Of a DNA stretch of 64,000 bases, positions 57,017-64,000 are shown one piece after another. The notes under the pieces are model-generated. The model had not been told where the DNA came from and ran no database searches. It saw only the letters and a program-made list of their open reading frames with translations. The DNA is from Whalleya microplaca. Its lineage: Eukaryota; Ascomycota; Sordariomycetes; Xylariales; Xylariaceae. The stretch covers positions 1-64,000 of the forward strand of contig MU385763.1 of assembly GCA_022497155.1 (NCBI GenBank), written 5' to 3'. Numbering within the stretch: position 1 is the first letter of the stretch; the number at the start of each line of letters is the position of its first letter. A program made the position numbers and the translations under genes.

Positions 57017-59207
57017 CTTGGATCGCTTGTGATTACGATCTCTTGTCGCTGAGCACAGATAAAAGGACTATCGGTTGGAATCTCCTAAGAATAGGAACAT
57101 CAATTCGTTATTTATCACAATCTTTCGTGCTGTCTGTTACATGCGGATCCCCTCAGAGTCCGAAACTAAGCAAGGAGTTCCGTCCGAACCTCCGGGTTGT
57201 TTGTAAAACGTGCCTAAAGCGTGCCTACAGCGGAAATCCCCACGGAAGGGAGGAAGCTAAGCATTTGAGGCGTTCAGCCACAGTTGTCGGAAGTCAATTG
57301 GGTTTCTGTAAAATTGTATGGTAGAATCGGTCTTCATGAGCTTTTTTAAAATCCTTGGGTCATTCGAAATAAGCACTGGTGGCGCTAAGGATGTAGGCCC
57401 TTCCTTGGAGGTAGGTGATACAAACTTTGCTTACCTCTAGTCTAGATCAGCATGGAGGTAATACTGAACAGCAATATGTCCCTCAAATACACAGTCATAT
57501 ATCTACCAAACAGAAGTCAAGGGCGTGGTATGGCTGCCTCGAATTTGAAGAGCCAAAGTGAGCTGCCGAAATCCATGGGGACAAGTGGAATGTCTCGGGA
57601 ACTTGTCTTGAGTACGTTCGAGTCCGCGATACATGTGCGTCATTCCGTACACTCAGGTAACCCTTGTATCTAATCGTGTTACTTTAAAAATGCACAGCGG
57701 GTTACTTACTATCAATATCCTTTAATGGTTCCATCGTTTGGCGAAGTAATATGCCGCTATTCAGGGGTACTTTGGCCCCTTTTCTCTGAAGGGTTTTTGG
57801 CTTATATAGCATTATCGGCGAGGGGAGGACTTTTGGACCAGAACATTGCCTACAGCTGCGCAAAAGTCCTTTTTACATCGACCGCGGCCGTACCGTGGTT
57901 AATATTATAATCCATACTACGAAGGTGATGATAGCAAGTGCTCATTGGAACCCCCGCGCCAGTAAAGATAATAGGACCCAAGGATTCGGCACTCCCGAAG
58001 CCGACTTAGTCAGGGTCGATATTGCATAACTCTATCTAGACCACGGTTTTATTCTTAGGGGGCTATGCATCTCTAAGACGTCTTGAGCATTAATCTCATG
58101 AGCCTTAGTCGAGTTTTCATGAAAGTGTATCTGTTCCTATAGGACTGAATGCGGACTGCACATAACCGCTGCATGTACATATATGAAGGGGCTCTGCCCC
58201 CTATAGCTTCACCTTGTATTAATCAAGCTATTATGCTCCTTATTGCTTTGTCCCATATTGACAGCTTCTAGTAAGTCAGACAATTTTCGAAGACGTCGTC
58301 AGTTTGGTCCAGTTCATGTCATAATGGAAGAAGAACTTGGCCTAATCTGCTTCCCCCTTGGACAAGTTACGAGGCACAGTGCAGAGAAATCTAACGAGGT
58401 CCTTTCTACTCAATATATCGACCTCAGCTGGTGCTGGGTGAAGGTCGACACCGTATCAATACCATTGAATCATATGCAGGTACAATCTATAGTGGCTTAA
58501 TTTTGGGACCGAAACTTCATGCGAGACGTTTTCGTGTTATGGTGACATTGTGTCATGATTATTAAACGGATGAGTTCAACATTCGGTGCTGATAATCAAT
58601 CGCATGAGTGTTCCAGGCAGAGAAGAACAAGAGAAGAAAAAAAGAAAAGAAAACCCTCGGATCAATCAAAAGATAAACCATGCAGCGGAAGAGTATCCCC
58701 CTGCTTGCCCCGACGATAAATCCACATTGAATACTTAGAACTGACGAATGATATAAAGCTGGTGAGCTGAAAGACCCGGCATCGTGGAGCCGAGCAGATC
58801 GAGATCTAGGCAGCCAGCAGCTAAGCTGCTAAGGTTAGCGCTCGTTGAGCGATGTCAGCACTAATTGCCATCCGGATCATTTATTACCCCCCTCGCGATT
58901 CTGAAATCTGCGATATTCGCCTTCGAGAGCGAAAGTTGGGATAGAGTCACACTTAAAAATTGAGATGAAAAAGACATGTGGGTGGTTATGGCGGAGCTAC
59001 GGAGTCTACTTAAGACGCTGTGGGGTTCTAGCCGAGGCTTACTACCTCGTTCTGTATTAATCAGGTTGCTAGAACACGCAATGTCTTCACTGATAAGTAA
59101 ACTCAAGCTCGGTTGTACTTGCATCAAATACACTGTAGCTCAAAGAACTGTTGCGCGACATACGATTTGATAAAGGCGAGAAGAATAAGGCGAAGCGAAT
59201 TGTCAGA
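57017..59207. other. Intergenic region
   Basis: About 2.2 kb without a supported gene. A 30-bp sequence at 58235-58264 resembles 22184-22213 (26 of 30 identical). Upstream parts probably hold the scytalone dehydratase promoter. Confidence 0.5.
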
Positions 59208-60397
59208 ATGGCGACGTACATTGAGACCGCGCGTCAAATTCTACCTGGAAAGCCCAAGTACACCGAGAAAGACATTCCAGATTTATCACGCAAGGTTTGT
59301 CAGCCATAACAAGTCTCTTGTATTCCTAATATATCTGGAGCTGACACCGATGCAAAGGTCTACCTTGTCACTGGTGCGAACACTGGTGTAGGCAAAGAAG
59401 CGGCGCAGATACTGTTCTCGAAAAATGCGACCGTCTGGGTCGCGGCGCGCAATGAAGAGAAGGGCCGCAAGGCGATCGAATCTATCAAGGAGGCATTTCC
59501 GGAGTCGACCGGCAGACTAGAGTTCCTGCATCTGGATCTCAGCGACTTAGCGACCATTAAGAAAGCGGCGGAGACATTCTTGGCTAAGGAGAGCCAATTA
59601 CACGTTCTTTTCAACAATGCGGGTGTCATGTTTCCGCCAAGCGGCAGCAAGTCGGCCCAAGGTTATGAGCTGCAGTTGGCTACCAACGACTTGGGTCCGT
59701 TCCTATTCACCAAACTCTTAACGCCAACATTGATTGAGACAGCCAAGACGTCACCCAAGAATAGCGTTCGCGTTGTCTGGGTCTCGTCCTCGGCCGCGGA
59801 ACGCCTCATCCCCAAGGCGGGCGGCATCGACTTTGACAATCTAGGCTATAAGATGAGTATATTCTACGCCTGGAAATACGGCATGAGTAAAGCTGGTAAT
59901 TTTTATTATGCAACCGAGTACGCACGTAGGCATCGCAATGACGGTATTGTCAGCATTGTAAGTCGTCTGCCAATGAGCATTCGTGTCATGAAGAGCTTTC
60001 TGACATGACAGCTACAGTCTCTGAACCCGGGCAACCTCAAGACGGAGCTCGACCGTACTTGTAATGCCCTTGAAATGATCTTTAGAAAGGCGACCGTCTA
60101 TCCTCCGATCAATGGTGCCTACACGGAATTGTATGCCGGCCTCTCCGAAGACGTCACATCTGAGATACCAGGCGATTGGAGTAAGTTCCTACGTTATTGA
60201 ATTTGTAAACCTGCGCATATACAGAGTACCATAGTAGATTGAATGCTGACGAACTCTTGCTAGTCGCGCCATGGGGGCGCTTCGCCAACATTCGAGGTGA
60301 TTTGGCTCAAGGCTCGAAGCCCGAGTCAGAAGGTGGTACAGGCCTCGCGCAGAAGTTCTGGGAATGGTCGGAGGAACAAGTCAAGCCTTATGCATGA
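59208..60397 (+). CDS. Short-chain dehydrogenase/reductase, retinol dehydrogenase-like
   Basis: Four exons (59208-59294, 59358-59957, 60018-60180, 60264-60397) join in phase to 327 residues. It has the Rossmann motif TGANTGVG (about 34-41), NNAG (115-118), a catalytic Ser in WVSSS (172-174) and YGMSK (Tyr203, Lys207): a complete classical SDR active site. The ARNEEKG stretch after strand 2, with Arg60, suggests NADP(H) preference. Length and the LDLSDL block place it among WWOX/RDH-like fungal SDRs. The substrate is unknown. It is not the tri- or tetrahydroxynaphthalene reductase of melanin synthesis, which has a different sequence type. The start at 59208 gives the common N-terminal extension (PKYTEKDIPDLSRK) before the Rossmann fold. 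Confidence 0.88.
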
Positions 60398-61085
60398 TCA
60401 GCATGCGAAGGGATGACGGTGCATACTATGATCTGAGACCTACATGTACCTATCAACCTCCGGTGCTTTGTATGTCAGGAGCCGGAGAATTTTCGCCGAG
60501 TGCAACGTCCGCTATCTCCCCGCCCTCGCGAGACTACACACCCAATTGATACTATGCCTTCATAGTTTACCGTACGTAGGTATATGATTCTCATAGTATC
60601 CATCTTATTAATATGACTCTATGATAATTTTAGCTAGAGAGTTTTGTCAAGAAAACAAAGACGGGATTATCTGAGAAATCATGTCTCTTTCATCTTTCAC
60701 GAGTCCGTTCTCACTGAGTTGGTTGCAATTGCTTCACACCCAGAGAAGTTGTAACTACTGTATCGGTCATTGGTACCGTGAGTACGGCAGGTATGTGACA
60801 TAAACTACAGTCATCCTATCGGCACTGATACATGTATTATGGTGCCGGGAACTTTAGTCGTAACTGTTTAGCCGGCATCTGCAAGCACATAAGACTTTCC
60901 TGGACTGCCAAGGTGTCTAATGTATGCGCTCCCAATAAGATCGTCTCAGAGAGGTGGATTCCTTTTCATAGGTCAATTGAACTTACCATGCTTCTATAAC
61001 GTGTTGATAAGGATAAACGTCCCGTCGTCTTTGGTCCGTCTCCAGGCTTCATTTCCCTACCCTACTGAAGTCGGAATCAGGCACA
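60398..61085. other. Intergenic region, SDR / MFS
   Basis: Between two plus-strand genes; holds the upstream region of the MFS gene. No gene is seen. Confidence 0.5.
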
Positions 61086-62534
61086 ATGAATGAGACTACG
61101 ATTTCAGAGAAAGGGAGCCTCGTGCTAGTGGCAGCACCGCTGTCGACTGAGAATGAGATTATCCCAATTCCTGATATTGAACCGCCACCTGATGGTGGTC
61201 TGGGATGGATCCAGGTCCTCGTCGGACAGTAAGACTCTCCAACTCCACGACTGACTTAACACCTACGTTGGCTATTCTACCAAGAATCTCTCGATTTTGC
61301 CGCATCAAATTAACCAAATCCAATACTAACACAGCACCTTAGTCTCGCCCTCTTCAACACCTTCGGCTGGTTCAACAGTTACGGGATCTTCGAGGAGTAC
61401 TACACAACAGAGCTGCATCTGCCGCTCTCAGCGGTATCATGGACAGGAAGTGTGCAGGTCTTCCTGCTCGCCAGCATTGGGACATTCTCGGGCCGCCTTT
61501 TTGACGCGGGCTACTTCCGCTCACTCATCGCCGTAGGCTCAGCTCTGCAGCTGCTCTCCGTCTTCATGGCCTCGCTCGCGACCCAGTATTGGCAGATGTT
61601 TTTAGCCCAGGGCCTGTGTGGTGGCCTCGGTGCCGGCATTCTGTACTGCCCAGTGATCGCGTGCGTATCGACGTACTTCTCGAAGAAGCGCGCGCTGGCT
61701 ATCGCGCTGGTGACGAGTGGCGGTGCCACGGGCGGCATTGTCTTCCCGGTAATTGCCCAGCAGCTTGTCGACAAGGTCGGGTTCTCCTGGACCATGCGGT
61801 GTATGGGATTCGTGATGATGTTTAATGCCGCAGTGATGTTGGTATTTGCTCGTACGAGGTTGCCTCCTCGGCCAAGGGGGCCTCTGGTCGAATGGGCTGC
61901 ATTTAAGGAGTTATCGTATACGTTTTATACCTTTGGGGCATTCTGCATACTGTGGACCGTGTATTTGGTCTATAATTATGTAAGCCCCTTTCCGACTATG
62001 AACGCTCGCACTGCATAACCTAACGTCCGACAGATTAACCAATACGGCACTTCAGTCCTAGGTATGGACCGTAGCACCTCACTCACCACACTTTTCATCG
62101 CCAATGCTCTCGGGATTCCCGGGAGAATTATCCCGGCCGTTCTCTCGGACATGTACTTCGGGCCATTCAGGACCCTGATACCCCTAACAGTAGGCGCAGG
62201 CGTTCTCTACTTTGGCTGGATCGGCGTTCGCGACTCAGATAGCCTATTCGCGTTCGCGGTGCTCTCTGGGCTGGTCAACGGCGGAGTGCAAGGGATATCG
62301 ATGGCGGGGCTACCGTCGTTGACGTCGGATATGAGCAAGGTTGGTACGAGGTCGGGTATGATCATGTCGATAGGCTCATTTGCATGCCTTACAGGACCGC
62401 CCATAGCGGGAGCTCTTGTAGATGTTGCTGAAGGTCGGTATTTGTACATGCAGATCTGGGCCGGTTGTATCATGCTGCTAAGTGCCTGTTTTGTCGCCGC
62501 TTCGTGGGTTGCTCGATTGAAGCAAACTAGATAG
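61086..62534 (+). CDS. MFS transporter, monocarboxylate-transporter-like
   Basis: Three exons (61086-61228, 61343-61979, 62034-62534) join in phase to 426 residues. The cytosolic N-terminus ends in PPPDGGLGWIQVLVG, the DGGxGWxxV signature of fungal monocarboxylate-type MFS proteins just before the first membrane helix. About twelve hydrophobic helices follow, with NTFGWFNSYGIFEEYY, GLCGGLGAGILYCP and, between helices 4 and 5, STYFSKKRALAIALVTSGG. Fungal members transport monocarboxylates, riboflavin or unknown secondary metabolites; substrate cannot be assigned here. The C-terminus is short. The same orientation as the SDR upstream (688 bp apart) permits, but does not show, joint function. 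Confidence 0.88.
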
Positions 62535-64000
62535 CTACTAGGGGACCTACTACTAATACCGGAAGTGCCTGCGCAGATATAATCAAAATCCATCATAACG
62601 AAAGCGTCTCGCCATCTTGTAAACTACCTATGTATCATTGCTACACTAATCAGCTATACAAGAAAACGGGCATGTTTTCATGCCGATAATACTCTTTACT
62701 TAGTATTGGTACTAGCTAGATATCTGCCTTCTTTAGTTGACACGATCGTGTATATGGTCCACGTATGGCAGACTCTCTGAGACGCTTCAAGGCATAACTC
62801 CGTCCTGATTGTAGTCTCTGCTGCCTTCAAGATGCCATGGCTATCTAGACTGACATCATCGTTGGAACGGAACGATCCAACTGATTGCCATACAGACGAT
62901 GGTTATACAAGTAGCAGTCCCAGTTAGGTCAATCATAATTCTTGGAAGACTACTATATCACCATACTTTCTTACGATGTAGTGATCAGTTAGCTCTAAGT
63001 TACACTAGATTCTGGCAGACATTGGAGAATTTGCTATTGCATAGCAGGCTTCGGTACACAAATTTATTTTCGAACAAAAGAAGAAGAGTAAGAAGGTCAC
63101 CGAAGACTTGAGGATAACCCATGAATTATTAGCGAAGATGGTTGGTTGGTATATTACAAGCCGGAGGGGAGGAGGAGGAGGGGGGTAGCGTACGCTGCCA
63201 GGCCTCCCTAAGGACATGCTGCGTGTGAAGCTATACGTTTTTATATACGTCCTATCATTCTAACACGTAGGCATACATAAAAGATCTACCCCTCCCGCAC
63301 ACTCCGCCGCTTAAGCTCGTGTTTATTGCTACGTGAAACCAAGTTTACCCCTTCACCAGCGAGAAAGTGAAAATACGATCCCAAAACGAACTAAAATATT
63401 CCGTGAGTGGTCAGTATGTGTGCACGAGGTCGTTATCTTCCACCAAACTCGGCCTTTCCATCCGCTATCTCCGTTCCTATCGTATTTATAGATAGTAAAG
63501 AGATTTACATCATGATACTCCTGTGGCCTTGCCCCCAGAAAACGAACAAGATCACGCCGTGAGTACATCCACCGCTCATTTGCCGCCTACTAAAGGTGTC
63601 ATACTAAATCGGACTACTACATGATACTGTTTATATGAAATGGTCTGATTAAACGTTATAGCATCAAGAGAAATCGCCTGGTTAAAATTAAAATCGCAAG
63701 TAATAAAATCCCTTGCTTTATACATGATTTTAGAAATTTAAAGTACGTACCCCCTGTGGTTGCTGTGGTCCGAGTATTGTGTATTAGTTTGCTATAATTT
63801 CCTTCGAATCAGAATAGCTAAAAGCGGTACGTACTATAACATGAGACCTCATTCAATCTGTCTATACCTAGGTACTTTCCTTCAGGATTAGAACAATCAG
63901 ACGGGGTACATACTACAACAATGGTAGTTTTTCTGTACTTTCCTACAAGAGCAGAATAACTAAACGGGGTACGTACTACAAAATTTTCATCATATATGCC
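62535..64000. other. Gene-free right end of the window
   Basis: No gene is supported in 1.5 kb. A GGAGGA-type purine run lies near 63165-63185, and degenerate direct repeats occupy the final 200 bp. Confidence 0.5.
63796..64000. repeat. Degenerate direct repeats (three units)
   Basis: Three imperfect copies begin near 63796, 63874 and 63937. Each runs from a ttcct-type start through an agaatarctaa-like middle to a ggggtacgtactac-like end. An inverted partial copy (gtacgtacccc) is at about 63743-63753. The array may continue past the window edge. Confidence 0.6.

Noticed and set aside
57987..58003. CGG-N11-CCG inverted triplet as a Zn2Cys6 factor site
   Set aside because: Expected by chance in a window of this size and not near a start codon of a candidate target.
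59208..60397. Tri- or tetrahydroxynaphthalene reductase partner for scytalone dehydratase
   Set aside because: The SDR has the TGANTGVG motif, length and N-terminal extension of the retinol-dehydrogenase-like group rather than the naphthol reductase type.

Overview
The window looks like chromosomal DNA of a filamentous ascomycete (Pezizomycotina, probably a sordariomycete). The evidence is: many short spliceosomal introns (about 50-120 bp, GTRNGT donors); recognisable fungal genes (HET-domain protein, Crh-type GH16 enzyme, scytalone dehydratase, DUF7025-type AAA ATPase, Atg101, Atg16, Dot1, Pex3, Hcm1/Sep1-type forkhead factor); and one sharply bounded, extremely AT-rich block carrying the mutation pattern of repeat-induced point mutation (RIP). 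All exon borders were set by eye from splice signals, reading phase and protein-family fit.

Left arm (1-20 kb), ordinary gene-bearing DNA. A CaMKK-like kinase (minus, 3931-1259) diverges from the TRAPP subunit Bet5 (plus, 4915-5787). A HET-domain gene (6874-9390) follows. Pex3 (minus, 12625-10850) diverges from Atg101 (plus, 13348-14573). A forkhead transcription factor lies on the minus strand (17936-15663). Intergenic regions carry short tandem repeats (8-bp units at 4744 and 18932, a 7-bp unit at 18054).

Middle (20-36.3 kb). From 20 to 25 kb the DNA is gene-poor, with at least one decayed coding relic. From 25017 to 36340 there is a nested transposon. A Tc1/mariner-like DNA element, with terminal inverted repeats and a TA duplication, has its minus-strand transposase gene split by a 9.9-kb Ty3/Gypsy LTR retrotransposon. 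The retrotransposon has 149-bp LTRs and a TCCCC target duplication. Its gag region, reverse transcriptase, integrase, chromodomain and an extra 3' coding region can be read through dense G:C to A:T mutations. Both elements are dead.

Right arm (36.6-64 kb). Atg16 (plus) starts only 268 bp from the transposon edge and converges on Dot1 (minus). A very large Crh-type cell-wall transglycosylase with five Cys-containing S/T repeats (43106-47411) lies between two small, unrecognised, tail-anchored proteins (41105-42215 and 48782-50198). Then come an F-box protein, a DUF7025/AAA ATPase, scytalone dehydratase (DHN-melanin pathway), an SDR oxidoreductase and an MFS monocarboxylate-type transporter. 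The last 1.4 kb holds no gene but has degenerate direct repeats.

Most genes are housekeeping or regulatory and do not form a pathway cluster: autophagy (Atg101, Atg16), peroxisome biogenesis (Pex3), vesicle traffic (Bet5), chromatin (Dot1), cell cycle (forkhead) and energy/stress signalling (CaMKK). The parts most worth a second look are the nested transposon with its unusual gag repeat and 3' ORF, the Crh protein that lacks a visible GPI signal, and the two tail-anchored proteins.
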